DNA from: Bacillus sp. X1(2014)
GTDB lineage: Bacteria; Bacillota; Bacilli; Bacillales_B; DSM-18226
Direction: 5' to 3'
NCBI RefSeq assembly: GCF_007678255.1
Contig: NZ_VEED01000010.1
Location: 124,001 to 188,000, forward strand
Length of the DNA: 64,000 nt
Shown: positions 52,136-60,858 of the stretch, piece by piece
How the letters are laid out: each line of letters begins with the position of its first letter
How positions within the stretch are numbered: position 1 is the first letter of the stretch
The notes under the pieces: generated by a model
Databases searched by the model: none
Told to the model about the DNA's origin: nothing
The model's input: the letters and a program-made list of their open reading frames with translations, nothing else
Translations under genes and position numbers: made by a program

Positions 52136-52615
52136 ATGTACATGGAGTCCACGCATCAAGATAGAGATTCTTTTTATAAAAAAATAGAAACAGAAATGAA
52201 TAAGAGAATCCATGCCTGCACAAATAACAGAAAATTCACCATTGCATTTGGAAAAGCAATGGAAGCACATGTGAAGCAGTTAAAAATCCACAGAAGATAT
52301 ACAACCAGAAGGTTAAAACAGTTTGACCTTCCAAATAAAGATGAAATAAGTGCTATTTCTGTAAGAATTGTAGATTATGAGGGAAAGTTAGATCTTTTGG
52401 ATGAATCCATCTATTGGATGAACAAAAGACAGCAAGAGAACCGGAACAAGTTAAAAATGATTCGTGAATCATGGGAAGCCTTGCAAGCTATTTTGGAAAA
52501 GGAAGCAGGGGAAATCCACGCTTGTAAACTAAAAAGCTTGGAAGATGAGTTAATAGAGTTAAAACAATTATTTGATTTGAATTTGGAGGAGAAAAACCAT
52601 GACGAAAAAAACTGA
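52136..52615 (+). CDS. PhaR-like coiled-coil protein
   Basis: 159 residues, helical and charged. A block around residues 62-90 (FDLPNKDEISAISVRIVDYEGKLDLLDE) matches the PhaR segment LPTKNDIANVATLTVQAEEKIEALEE of the gene at 53245. The second half is a long coiled coil. It is the first of three granule-associated genes and overlaps the next gene by 17 nt. It may be a second synthase subunit or a regulator in the place of PhaQ. The function is inferred. Confidence 0.7.
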   Translation: MYMESTHQDRDSFYKKIETEMNKRIHACTNNRKFTIAFGKAMEAHVKQLKIHRRYTTRRLKQFDLPNKDEISAISVRIVDYEGKLDLLDESIYWMNKRQQENRNKLKMIRESWEALQAILEKEAGEIHACKLKSLEDELIELKQLFDLNLEEKNHDEKN

Positions 52616-53222
52616 AAAAGTATTAGAATTAGAAAATCAAGAAGTAGAGGTTGACGAGGAACAGGATTCATCAAGCTTAGATCTGCTTTGGAAATTAGGA
52701 TTTAATGAATTAGATGCATGGGAAGAGCGCTTAAATAAACGAGATACACTTTTCTTGGAAGCAGTCAAGAACTACGTGGAAAAGCTTAAACAGAATCAGG
52801 AAAATGCCATCACCATTTCGGCGCAATTTGGGATGGAACTAAAAGAGTGGGAAAAGGGAGCACGCGAAGAATTACTTATGACAACGACTCCACTACAGCA
52901 ATTCTTTCCAGTGAAATCATATGAAGAAATTAACAAAGTTGTTGAAGATATTCAAAATAAAACAGCTCATTTATTATTAACCCCAACTCAAGCATTAATT
53001 ACAGGACAACTAGATGCCTTAGATAAATATGTAGAAACCGTTGAACAGTATATCGCTTATCGGAAAAATGGCAGAGAAAAATATATTGAGAGTGTTAAGA
53101 AAACAAGCAATGTTTTATATGAAAATCAAAAAGTATTTGTAAATATGTTTGCTAAGCAAGTGAAATCTGCAATTCTGCCGTTTCAAAATTATATGAAGAA
53201 TGCAACCGATCAATCTAAATAA
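52599..53222 (+). CDS. phaP: Phasin-like PHA granule protein
   Basis: 207 residues, strongly helical and Gln/Lys/Glu-rich, with an acidic N-terminal tail (ELENQEVEVDEEQDSSSLDLLWKLG). It has phasin-like amphipathic helices (KNYVEKLKQNQENAITISAQFGMELKEWEKG) and ends VNMFAKQVKSAILPFQNYMKNA. GGAGG precedes ATG 52599. Position between the PhaR-like gene and phaR-phaC, together with its composition, supports a granule-coating phasin. It has no enzyme motif. The symbol is given by function and context, not by close recall of a named orthologue. Confidence 0.65.
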   Translation: MTKKTEKVLELENQEVEVDEEQDSSSLDLLWKLGFNELDAWEERLNKRDTLFLEAVKNYVEKLKQNQENAITISAQFGMELKEWEKGAREELLMTTTPLQQFFPVKSYEEINKVVEDIQNKTAHLLLTPTQALITGQLDALDKYVETVEQYIAYRKNGREKYIESVKKTSNVLYENQKVFVNMFAKQVKSAILPFQNYMKNATDQSK

Positions 53223-53244
53223 TGAAAAAATAGGAGTGGAAGTA

Positions 53245-53811
53245 ATGTCTGGTAAAAAACCTTACGATCCATTTGAATCCTTTCATAAGCTTAGTCTTTT
53301 ATGGGAAAAACAGATAAATGATTTTATCTATCATTGGACGGATAACAAGGATTTCATAAAAATGTCTAATACCGGAACAGAAATTAATTCTCGTTATCTT
53401 GAGACATTCAAAAAGAATCAGGAAGCACTTGCAGGTGTTTTGAATTTACCAACTAAAAATGATATAGCTAATGTTGCAACATTAACGGTCCAAGCTGAGG
53501 AAAAAATTGAAGCTCTTGAGGAACAAATCTGGGATTTGCAGGATACCATTAAGTCACAGAACAAAGAAATCGAGAGTGTTGTGGAAATTTCAAAAGAAAT
53601 CATTAAATTAACAAAGCAGCTTAAAACAGAGTTAGTAAAAACGAAAAAAGAGCAAATAGAGACAAAAGAATTAAAGGCAGAACTCCAAGAAATGAAGTTT
53701 GAGTTAATGAAATTAACTAACTTTAAAGAAGAATTCGAGTCAATAAAAGGTCTTCTTGAAAAGAACAAAGAAGTGGATCGAGAGTTGGCAGGATCAGGGA
53801 CATCGAAATAA
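53245..53811 (+). CDS. phaR: PHA synthase subunit PhaR
   Basis: 188 residues from ATG 53245 (AGGAGTGGAAGT upstream). The N-terminus (KPYDPFESFHKLSLLWEKQINDFI) and LNLPTKNDIANVATLTVQAEEKIEALEEQ are the PhaR family blocks, followed by a long coiled coil. In class IV synthases (Bacillus), PhaR pairs with PhaC and is needed for activity. It lies directly before phaC, as in Bacillus pha operons, although PhaB, which often lies between them, is replaced by the SDR upstream. Confidence 0.85.
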   Translation: MSGKKPYDPFESFHKLSLLWEKQINDFIYHWTDNKDFIKMSNTGTEINSRYLETFKKNQEALAGVLNLPTKNDIANVATLTVQAEEKIEALEEQIWDLQDTIKSQNKEIESVVEISKEIIKLTKQLKTELVKTKKEQIETKELKAELQEMKFELMKLTNFKEEFESIKGLLEKNKEVDRELAGSGTSK

Positions 53812-53831
53812 AATGAAATGGAGGGGTGAGC

Positions 53832-54902
53832 TTGGCAACAGAAACACCTTTCAAGGGGAGCATTCCAGAGTTTGATTATCAAAAAGAAATGGAGCGCTGG
53901 GCCAATGTGGTTAAACTTTTATCTGAACCTGAACCCAAGGTTGCTCAGACTCCAAGGACTGAAGTATGGAGAAAAAATAAATCAGTTTTATGGCATTATC
54001 CTGCCAAACAAAAAAAGTATGAGATTCCATTATTTTTTGTGTATTCGCTTTTTAATAAACCATACATTTTAGATATTGACCCAAAGAAGAGTGTGATAAA
54101 AAACTTAACTGACATGGGCTATGAAGTGTATTTATTGGATTGGGGTACACCAGGATATGAAGACAAAAAGATTGGTATCGACACTTATGTTGAAAAGTAT
54201 CTAAAAACAGCTGTAAAGAGGGCCATTCGCCATTCCGAAGCGGAGGAAATTACACTCGTTGGATATTGTTTAGGCGGTACGATTGCCTCTATCTACGCAT
54301 CTGTAGCCGAAGAACCAATAAAAAATTTAATCGTAGCTACGGTTCCTATTGATTTCAGTACGTTTGTAGGGCCGGAAAAATGGGTGGAAGGTCTCAAAAA
54401 TGGAGATATTAATCTCGATCATTTTCTAGATGTTTATGGGGTTGTACCCCCTAAATATGTGGAATTGATGTTTAGAGCTATTGGATCGCCAATTTATTTT
54501 ACCAATTATACCATGCTCTTAAATCGGGCCCATGATCACCGTTATGTTGAAAAGTGGCGTCGGATGAATAAATGGACACTTGATCAAGTACCTTTTGCTG
54601 GTGAAGCCTATAAACAATTTGTAAATGAATTTGTTAAGGGTAACAAGCTGATTAAAGGGGAGTTCATGGTTGGGAATAAACCCGCTGATTTGAAGAATAT
54701 TCGTGCCAATCTATTCGTAGTCTCAGGGTCTAGAGACAATTTAGTTTTGGAAGAGCAAAGTAAACCAATTATGGATTTAGTAACGAGTGAAGATAAAACA
54801 TACGTTTGCGTTGAATCAGGGCATGTTGGTCTTGCATTATCTGGATTATTTGCAGGAATTGTTGATCAATGGGCATCTAGTCGTTCCCACCCGCTTTTTT
54901 AA
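53832..54902 (+). CDS. phaC: Class IV polyhydroxyalkanoate synthase PhaC
   Basis: 356 residues, the short length of class III/IV synthases. The lipase-like box is GYCLGG with the nucleophile Cys146; Asp302 lies in SGSRDNLV and His331 in ESGHVGLALS. The N-terminal HYPAKQKKYEIPLFFVYSLFNKPYILD and LLDWGTPG blocks are typical. TTG 53832 is preferred (GGAGGGG 5 nt upstream); a GTG six bases earlier lies inside the ribosome site. It polymerises (R)-3-hydroxyacyl-CoA with PhaR. Confidence 0.93.
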   Translation: MATETPFKGSIPEFDYQKEMERWANVVKLLSEPEPKVAQTPRTEVWRKNKSVLWHYPAKQKKYEIPLFFVYSLFNKPYILDIDPKKSVIKNLTDMGYEVYLLDWGTPGYEDKKIGIDTYVEKYLKTAVKRAIRHSEAEEITLVGYCLGGTIASIYASVAEEPIKNLIVATVPIDFSTFVGPEKWVEGLKNGDINLDHFLDVYGVVPPKYVELMFRAIGSPIYFTNYTMLLNRAHDHRYVEKWRRMNKWTLDQVPFAGEAYKQFVNEFVKGNKLIKGEFMVGNKPADLKNIRANLFVVSGSRDNLVLEEQSKPIMDLVTSEDKTYVCVESGHVGLALSGLFAGIVDQWASSRSHPLF

Positions 54903-54937
54903 TTATAGTTTGGGACAAGGAAATATATATTTTAGTA

Positions 54938-54988
54938 GGGCAAGTTAGGAGAGGAAGGATAATCCCTCTACTCCTAACTTGCCCTTTT
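54938..54988 (+). terminator. Terminator after phaC
   Basis: GGGCAAGTTAGGAG (54938-54951) and its exact complement (54971-54984), then TTTT. It overlaps the 3' end of the convergent hydrolase gene. Confidence 0.9.
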
Positions 54989-55756
54989 ATGTTTGTTTAA
55001 AAATGTTCTCAGAACCTTGTTGAATTCATCCTTTGCCTCTAATTTGGCAACATGGCCAGTGTTCCTGAATATGACAAACTCAGAGTGACGAATTTGTTTA
55101 TGCATTAAGTACTGAACCCAAACAGGAATAACTGAATCGTATTGACCGCCAATAATTAAGGTAGGCACTTTAATCTGTGGGAGTAAGGTTAAGTTATTTA
55201 CTTGTAAACAAGCCTCCATGGATTTAAAGAAGAATTCACGGTTTGGTTTGTAAAATTTGGAGAAGGTCTCGATATTTTCCTTGCTCCAAGAATAAAGACA
55301 AATCTTTGCGGACCTTTCTGTAATCGCTTTAGGAGAGTTATTTTCTGCTCGGGCTTTCCGGTACTTTAAAAAAAGATTTCCGAGTAGCATTGGAGCATAA
55401 TGGTAAGTGCTCACAAGCATTAAAGACTGGCACATCCCAGGTGCTTGCCGATAAATTTCTTGCGCAACCATTCCACCCATCGATAATCCGCATATATGTG
55501 CGCTTTCAATTCCCAGTTCTTTTAATAGACTAATTACATCATCTGCAAAGTTTTTTATGGAAATCTCTCCAGGAGTAGTGTAGTCTCCATGTCCCCGTAA
55601 ATCAGGAATGATTAAGTCATACTGATTCGCAAATTCAAACTGGTTTGCCCAACCCTCCTTCACTTCACCTAGACCATGAATGAAAACTAAAGGTTCACCT
55701 GCACCAAGCCGCAAATAAGGAATTCCGGAGTAACTTTTGAATATTTCACTCAACAT
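54974..55756 (-). CDS. Alpha/beta hydrolase, PHA-cluster paralogue B
   Basis: 260 residues with the same architecture as the gene at 48344: HGLGEVKEGW, Ser92 in G-L-S-M-G, Asp207 in GGQYDSVIP, His235 in NTGHVAKLE. By eye about two thirds of the residues are shared. ATG 55756 follows AGGAGG by 5 nt; TTG 55753 would match the paralogue's start. The two copies bracket the six-gene PHA operon, which suggests a link to polymer or monomer hydrolysis. This is contextual inference. Confidence 0.87.
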   Translation of the reverse strand: MLSEIFKSYSGIPYLRLGAGEPLVFIHGLGEVKEGWANQFEFANQYDLIIPDLRGHGDYTTPGEISIKNFADDVISLLKELGIESAHICGLSMGGMVAQEIYRQAPGMCQSLMLVSTYHYAPMLLGNLFLKYRKARAENNSPKAITERSAKICLYSWSKENIETFSKFYKPNREFFFKSMEACLQVNNLTLLPQIKVPTLIIGGQYDSVIPVWVQYLMHKQIRHSEFVIFRNTGHVAKLEAKDEFNKVLRTFLNKHKRAS

Positions 55757-56036
55757 TCATTCCTCCTAGTTGTATAATAACAACTGTTATATCCAATATT
55801 TGAATGGTGTAAACGGGTATAAAAGTATGATTGTTTTATTATATATGGAATTGTGGGAAAATATTACATATGGGTGTAAAGTACATATATCTGAGTTACT
55901 TGTCTCAAAAGAAGTATATTGTTGTGTATGAATAGAGAAAATTTTTAACTAAAATGGTGCTGTATTGGAGTTCAACTTGACAATTTTGAGTTATGATAAA
56001 AGGATGAAAGATGTTAAGTGAAAATGAGGTTCCCTT

Positions 56037-57179
56037 ATGATAAAAAAGTATCTTACATTTCAAAAAAATAATGGAATTGCTCCATATATTTGGACGGTTC
56101 TTGGCATTTTACCGTTTTACTTTATTTTTCAATCCCCCTCAACCATTGAAATAATAGTGGGGATACTACTCACATTATTATTCTTTATTCTTTACCGAAT
56201 TGCGTTTTTATCTAAAGGCTGGCCCGTCTATCTATGGACGTTGATCCTGATTGGTATATCGATCACTGCCACAAGTCTTTTCAGTTATGTTTACTTTGCT
56301 TTTTTTCTCGCTTATTTTATCGGCAATATCAAAGAAAGAATCGCTTTTTTAACGTTGTATTTTATTCATTTGTTTAGTACTTCTGTGTCTATTAACTTCA
56401 GTATTGTCATGCAAGAAAAATTATTTCTGCAGCAATTGCCCTTTGTCATTATCATTTGGATTAGTGTCATCCTCCTCCCGTTTAGCATCCATAACAGGAA
56501 AGAACGAGGTCAGTTAGAAGAAAAGTTACTGGATGCAAACAAACGGATTTCAGAGTTAGTTAAAATAGAGGAAAGGCAGCGGATCGCCCGGGACCTTCAT
56601 GATACCCTCGGACAAAAGCTTTCACTTATTGGGTTGAAAACGGATTTAGCCAGAAAGTTAATTTCTAAAGATCCTGACCAAGCACGTAATGAAATGAAGG
56701 ATGTGCAGCAAACGGCCCGAACCGCATTAAGTGAGGTACGTAAGATGGTATCATCCATGCGAGGGATCCGCTTGAGGGACGAAATTGTCCGTGTGGAACA
56801 AATCCTTCATGCTGCCGAAATTAATTTGATCAAAGAAGGAGATTTTACTCCAGCAAAAGTTACGTTGTTAACAGAAAACATTCTAAGCATGTGTATGAAA
56901 GAAGCAGTAAATAATGTTGTCAAACACAGTGGTGCGAAATCTTGCTTCATAACTATTATTCAGTCAATGCAGGAATTGGTCCTGACAATTCGTGATGATG
57001 GTGATTTTAAGGAAGAGCAAGAAAAGTTGAAAGAAGGCCATGGACTGATTGGTATGAAAGAGCGCTTGGAATTTATTAATGGGAGTCTGGAAGTTTTGAC
57101 AAAAGAAGGAACCACATTAATCATAAGAGTACCAAAAGATGTTAAACCAGGGATGGAAAAGGAGGAGAAAAATGATTAA
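56037..57179 (+). CDS. desK: Sensor histidine kinase DesK
   Basis: 380 residues. Four to five N-terminal membrane helices (to about residue 152) are followed by a coiled-coil linker, the HisKA_3 box ERQRIARDLHDTLGQKLS with phosphoacceptor His188, and HATPase boxes (MKEAVNNVVKHS, GHGLIGMKERLE). Its length, helix layout and the position of His188 agree with B. subtilis DesK, the membrane-fluidity and cold sensor. It overlaps desR by 8 nt. In B. subtilis a desaturase gene (des) lies upstream; none is found here within the window. Confidence 0.88.
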   Translation: MIKKYLTFQKNNGIAPYIWTVLGILPFYFIFQSPSTIEIIVGILLTLLFFILYRIAFLSKGWPVYLWTLILIGISITATSLFSYVYFAFFLAYFIGNIKERIAFLTLYFIHLFSTSVSINFSIVMQEKLFLQQLPFVIIIWISVILLPFSIHNRKERGQLEEKLLDANKRISELVKIEERQRIARDLHDTLGQKLSLIGLKTDLARKLISKDPDQARNEMKDVQQTARTALSEVRKMVSSMRGIRLRDEIVRVEQILHAAEINLIKEGDFTPAKVTLLTENILSMCMKEAVNNVVKHSGAKSCFITIIQSMQELVLTIRDDGDFKEEQEKLKEGHGLIGMKERLEFINGSLEVLTKEGTTLIIRVPKDVKPGMEKEEKND

Positions 57180-57771
57180 AATCGTGATTGCTGAAGACCA
57201 GCAAATGCTATTAGGTGCCTTTGGTTCACTTCTTAATTTGGAAGAAGACATGGAGGTGGTCGGAAAGGCATCAAATGGTGAAGAAGCCGTGGCACTCGTA
57301 AAAAAATTTCAGCCTGATGTTTGTATTATGGATATCGAAATGCCTGGTAAGAGCGGTCTAGAGGCAGCAGAAGAACTAAAGGGGCTGGGCTGTAAAGTAA
57401 TCATACTAACAACTTTTGCTAGAACAGGTTATTTTCAACGAGCGTTGAAGGCAGGAGTAAACGGGTATTTGTTAAAAGACAGTCCGAGTGAAGAGTTGGC
57501 AAGTTCTATCCGTAGTGTTATGTCAGGAAGACGAATTTATGCACCAGAACTTATGGATGATGTGTATGGCGAGGAAAACCCATTAACAGACAGGGAAAAA
57601 GAGGTATTAGAGCTCGTTGCGGATGGTAAAAATACAAAGGAAATCGCAGAAGAGCTTAGTATCAAGACAGGAACCGTCAGAAACTACATCTCAATTATCC
57701 TCGACAAACTTGAAGTAAAAAACCGTATCGAGGCAATTACTCAATCCAAAGAAAAAGGCTGGTTTAAATAA
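57172..57771 (+). CDS. desR: Response regulator DesR
   Basis: 199 residues from ATG 57172, the length of B. subtilis DesR. The receiver has AEDQQMLLGAFGSLL, phosphoacceptor Asp54 (VCIMDIEMPG) and Lys in LLKDS. The C-terminal LuxR-type helix-turn-helix is TDREKEVLELVADGKNTKEIAEELSIKTGTVRNYIS. It should activate a desaturase or other membrane-lipid gene when DesK signals low fluidity. The target is not visible nearby. Confidence 0.88.
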   Translation: MIKIVIAEDQQMLLGAFGSLLNLEEDMEVVGKASNGEEAVALVKKFQPDVCIMDIEMPGKSGLEAAEELKGLGCKVIILTTFARTGYFQRALKAGVNGYLLKDSPSEELASSIRSVMSGRRIYAPELMDDVYGEENPLTDREKEVLELVADGKNTKEIAEELSIKTGTVRNYISIILDKLEVKNRIEAITQSKEKGWFK

Positions 57772-57778
57772 GGAGTGA

Positions 57779-57808
57779 ATGAACGGTGTCAGGCACCGTT
57801 CATTTTTT
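57779..57808 (+). terminator. Terminator after desR containing the 13-bp motif (copy 4)
   Basis: ATGAACGGTG (57779-57788) pairs with CACCGTTCAT (57794-57803), then TTTTTT. Its centre is the dispersed motif GGTGTCAGGCACC (57785-57797), here used as the apex of a real terminator. Confidence 0.85.
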
Positions 57809-57844
57809 GTTTCTTCGTAGACCAAATCCAGTACCAAACGGCAG

Positions 57845-58693
57845 CTAAGCTTCAACTGCCGTTTGGTATTTATCAATAAAATCTTTGATATAATCAAAAA
57901 CTTCCCTAGGACGTTCTTCAGGGAGGGCATGTCCAGAATCTTTTAAAACAATGAGCTCTGAGTTGGTTAAATCCTTATTTAACTTCTCACCAATATTAAG
58001 TGGCATTGATTTATCATGATCCCCCCATAGTAATAAACAAGGTGTTTTTATTTGATTAAGAATTTGGGCTGGCAGGTCTCCTTCACGATCACGAATCATC
58101 CTTGTAAGAGCCACAAAAATTTCATCCGTTAAAAACGGTTGTAAGTAACCGTTAATCATTTCATCATTAATGATGGCGTGATTATAAAGTGCGTCCTGAA
58201 GATTCTTCTTTACCCCTGTCCGAGCAAACCAATATTTTACGAAAAGATGGAAATAGGGTAGGTAACTTGTAAGAATCAAAGGCAATTTTGAGCGTTTGAG
58301 ATAAGCTGAACTGCAGAGAAGAATAGCTTTGTCCGCGAGTTCTGGCATCATATGGAGGATATTTAAAACAATTTGTCCACCCATAGAATGGCCAATAAAT
58401 GTCATTTTTTTAAGCCCTAATGATTCCGTAAGCTGGATTACTGTTTGGGCTAAATTTTTGTAGGAATATACATAGCGGTTACATTTAGCACTTTTCCCAA
58501 ATGGGGGAAGATCAATCGATAGAACCTGGTACTCTTTTTTCAATAAAGAAATTAAATGGCGAAATGTGAAGGTGGAAGAAAGGAAGCCATGTAATAAAAC
58601 AAACGTTTTTTCAGATGTGTGATTAGGATAGAACTCGTAATAAACATTAATGTTATTTACCGGTTGATAACCTGCCAAGACGGTTTGTTCCAT
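57845..58693 (-). CDS. Alpha/beta hydrolase
   Basis: 282 residues from ATG 58693 (AGGTGAG upstream; a TTG one codon earlier is also open). It has LLHGFLSSTFTFRHL, the nucleophile elbow G-H-S-M-G with Ser103, the acid in LLWGDHDKSMP and the base in DSGHALPEERP. It belongs to the large MhpC/lipase-like group and is distinct from the pair around the PHA operon. It is convergent with desKR. Substrate unknown; an ester or acylglycerol is plausible. Confidence 0.85.
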   Translation of the reverse strand: MEQTVLAGYQPVNNINVYYEFYPNHTSEKTFVLLHGFLSSTFTFRHLISLLKKEYQVLSIDLPPFGKSAKCNRYVYSYKNLAQTVIQLTESLGLKKMTFIGHSMGGQIVLNILHMMPELADKAILLCSSAYLKRSKLPLILTSYLPYFHLFVKYWFARTGVKKNLQDALYNHAIINDEMINGYLQPFLTDEIFVALTRMIRDREGDLPAQILNQIKTPCLLLWGDHDKSMPLNIGEKLNKDLTNSELIVLKDSGHALPEERPREVFDYIKDFIDKYQTAVEA

Positions 58694-58925
58694 CAAGATC
58701 TCTCACCTACTCCGTTAATAAAATAGATGAGTATAATGTTCCCTAAATATCGGTACATACACAAAAAATAATGCCAAAATAAAAACCCATTAATATCAGC
58801 AATTTATATAAATTTCGAAATAACAGTACAAACCACCCATAACAATCTGATAAAATTTAATAAAAATGGTTATTTTTGGTGAGTTATCCGTCCGTCGTGG
58901 AAAAACTGAGAGAGTGTCTTTTGAT

Positions 58926-58938
58926 GGTGCCTGACACC
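58926..58938. repeat. Dispersed 13-bp motif, copy 5
   Basis: GGTGCCTGACACC, 21 bp before the TTG start of the ABC ATPase gene, next to its ribosome site. Confidence 0.8.
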
Positions 58939-58958
58939 AAAATTAGGGGGAATGTAGG

Positions 58959-59867
58959 TTGGCAATTATTGAAGCGTTCGATGTGAATAAGGATTTTAAT
59001 GGGCGTGATATTTTAAAGGGTGTTTCTTTTTCGATTAAGGAAGGTAGTATTATTGGTCTGCTTGGACCAAATGGGGCTGGGAAGACAACGATGATTCGTT
59101 TGTTAAATGGAGTCATTAATGCTACGAGCGGTAAGATGAAGGTAATGGGGTATGATCCTCAAACACAGGGTGATGAAATCAGAAAGAGGGCGGGGATTGT
59201 AACAGAGAGTGCTGCTTTGTACCATGACATGAGTGCTTGGGACAATCTGGTCTTTTTTTCTAAAATCTATAATGCATATGACCCAAAGCGTATCACTCAT
59301 CTGCTTGAGCAATTTGAAATGATTGAGAAGAAGGACCAATTGGTGGGCACGTTTTCAACAGGGATGAAAAAAAGAATTACCCTTGCAAAGGCGTTGCTCC
59401 ATAAACCAGCTCTTTTATTCCTGGATGAACCCACAAATGGTTTGGATCCTGAAGGGATAAACGATGTGATTCATTACCTGAAAAAAGTAAATAAGCAAGA
59501 AAAGGTCACGATCGTCATTTGTTCACATGTCCTGCATCAACTAGAGACTATATGTGATTCATTCTTATTTTTAAAGGGTGGACAAATCGTTGAGGAGGGA
59601 ACTAGAGGCGAATTAGAGGATCGATATTTAACAGAGGTTACCCTATTGGTTGAAACTGGTCTCTTGCCAATCGACTCCAAGACATATAAGGGCTTTGCTT
59701 ACATTAGAAAAGATCGGCATAATATTGAGTTTCAACTTCCCTCAAAAAATGAAATTCCAGGTCTACTCAAGAGTATTCTGAGTGAAACATGGATTCATTC
59801 GTGTGAAATTACTAATAGAAGTTTAGAGTCATTATATTTTAAAATAAGGGGTGAAAAGCATGAATAA
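58959..59867 (+). CDS. ABC transporter ATP-binding protein (ABC-2 type exporter)
   Basis: 302 residues from TTG 58959 (AGGGGG upstream). Walker A is GPNGAGKTT, then FSTGMKKRITLAKAL as signature and LLFLDEPTNGLDPEG. A C-terminal domain of about 90 residues after the ATPase core is usual for multidrug or antibiotic-type exporters. It overlaps the permease gene by 8 nt. Substrate unknown; candidates are a peptide, antibiotic or lipid. Confidence 0.9.
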   Translation: MAIIEAFDVNKDFNGRDILKGVSFSIKEGSIIGLLGPNGAGKTTMIRLLNGVINATSGKMKVMGYDPQTQGDEIRKRAGIVTESAALYHDMSAWDNLVFFSKIYNAYDPKRITHLLEQFEMIEKKDQLVGTFSTGMKKRITLAKALLHKPALLFLDEPTNGLDPEGINDVIHYLKKVNKQEKVTIVICSHVLHQLETICDSFLFLKGGQIVEEGTRGELEDRYLTEVTLLVETGLLPIDSKTYKGFAYIRKDRHNIEFQLPSKNEIPGLLKSILSETWIHSCEITNRSLESLYFKIRGEKHE

Positions 59868-60702
59868 GAACATTATTGCTGCCGTCGCTCAGAAAGATAT
59901 TAAAAACACTTTTTCTTCCAAAAAGATATGGGTACCAATGATCATCCTTCCTTTACTTCTATGCATTTTACTCCCAGCAATATTTGCTTATGTTGGTCTA
60001 AATACAGAATTAATTGGGGATTCCTCTAAGGATTTAGAAAAACCAATCAATGCCATCATCAAAAATTTTCCGAATGAGGAGCTAAGAAATACCTTAGCTG
60101 CACTTCCGACACTAGGATACAAATCGGTTTATTTTTTCTTAAACTTTATGATTATCCCGTTTTTTTTAATGACTGCTATTATAAATTCTATGGTTACTTC
60201 TTCGAACAGCTTTGCAGGGGAGAAGGAGAGAAATACATTGGAAACATTATTATTTGCTCCAATCACAGTTTCTGAATTGTTTTTTGGCAAGGTGATTGCT
60301 TCCTTCATCCCTACTATAGTCATAACATTTTTGGCTTTTTTACTTAATGCCGTGATTGTAAATCTAATTACTTATCGAATTTTTAATGAAATTTTATTTT
60401 TAAATTCAACCTGGTTGCTTTTAATGTTTTGGGTGATCCCAGCCTTAGTAATCTTTAATATTGTTTTGAATGTGCTAGTTTCCGCCAGAGTAAAATCTTT
60501 TCAGGAAGCACAACAATTTGGGGGTATTATGGTGTTACCTGTCGTCGGCCTTATTATCAGCCAAGTTAGTGGTCTGTTCTTCCTAAGTCCACTAACCTTA
60601 TTCTTAATTGGAGTAGGTTTACTGGTTGCTAATGGAATCCTGCTTAAACTCATCACCAAATTTAACCAAAGAAACACCCTTTTTGAAAGCCAAATTCACT
60701 AA
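59860..60702 (+). CDS. ABC-2 type transporter permease
   Basis: 280 residues from ATG 59860 (AAGGGGTG upstream). Six hydrophobic helices with a large first external loop and the ABC-2 block ITNSFAGEKERNTLETLLFAPITVSELFFGK-like sequence (SSNSFAGEKERNTLETLL). It forms the membrane part of the exporter with the ATPase before it. By length and order it resembles the NatAB/YhaP-type pairs. Confidence 0.88.
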   Translation: MNKNIIAAVAQKDIKNTFSSKKIWVPMIILPLLLCILLPAIFAYVGLNTELIGDSSKDLEKPINAIIKNFPNEELRNTLAALPTLGYKSVYFFLNFMIIPFFLMTAIINSMVTSSNSFAGEKERNTLETLLFAPITVSELFFGKVIASFIPTIVITFLAFLLNAVIVNLITYRIFNEILFLNSTWLLLMFWVIPALVIFNIVLNVLVSARVKSFQEAQQFGGIMVLPVVGLIISQVSGLFFLSPLTLFLIGVGLLVANGILLKLITKFNQRNTLFESQIH

Positions 60703-60744
60703 AATTTTCATTTGTCCGTCAAATGCGGACAAATGTCGTTATGT

Positions 60745-60757
60745 GGTGCCTGACACC
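60745..60757. repeat. Dispersed 13-bp motif, copy 6
   Basis: GGTGCCTGACACC, in the gap between the exporter and the IDEAL gene. Just before it CATTTGTCCG (60709-60718) and CGGACAAATG (60726-60735) form a 10-bp hairpin, probably the exporter's terminator although the T-run is poor. Confidence 0.8.
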
Positions 60758-60858
60758 AATCTTTTTGTAGAAAAATTATTTATATTTTTTTGAACAAAAT
60801 ATTTGAATTTTTAGAAAACTAACTGTATAATTAGAAAAAACGTAAGGAGTTGATTTCC

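Noticed and set aside
55977..56000. Sigma-A promoter before desK
   Set aside because: TTGACA is present but no acceptable -10 box occurs at the right distance.
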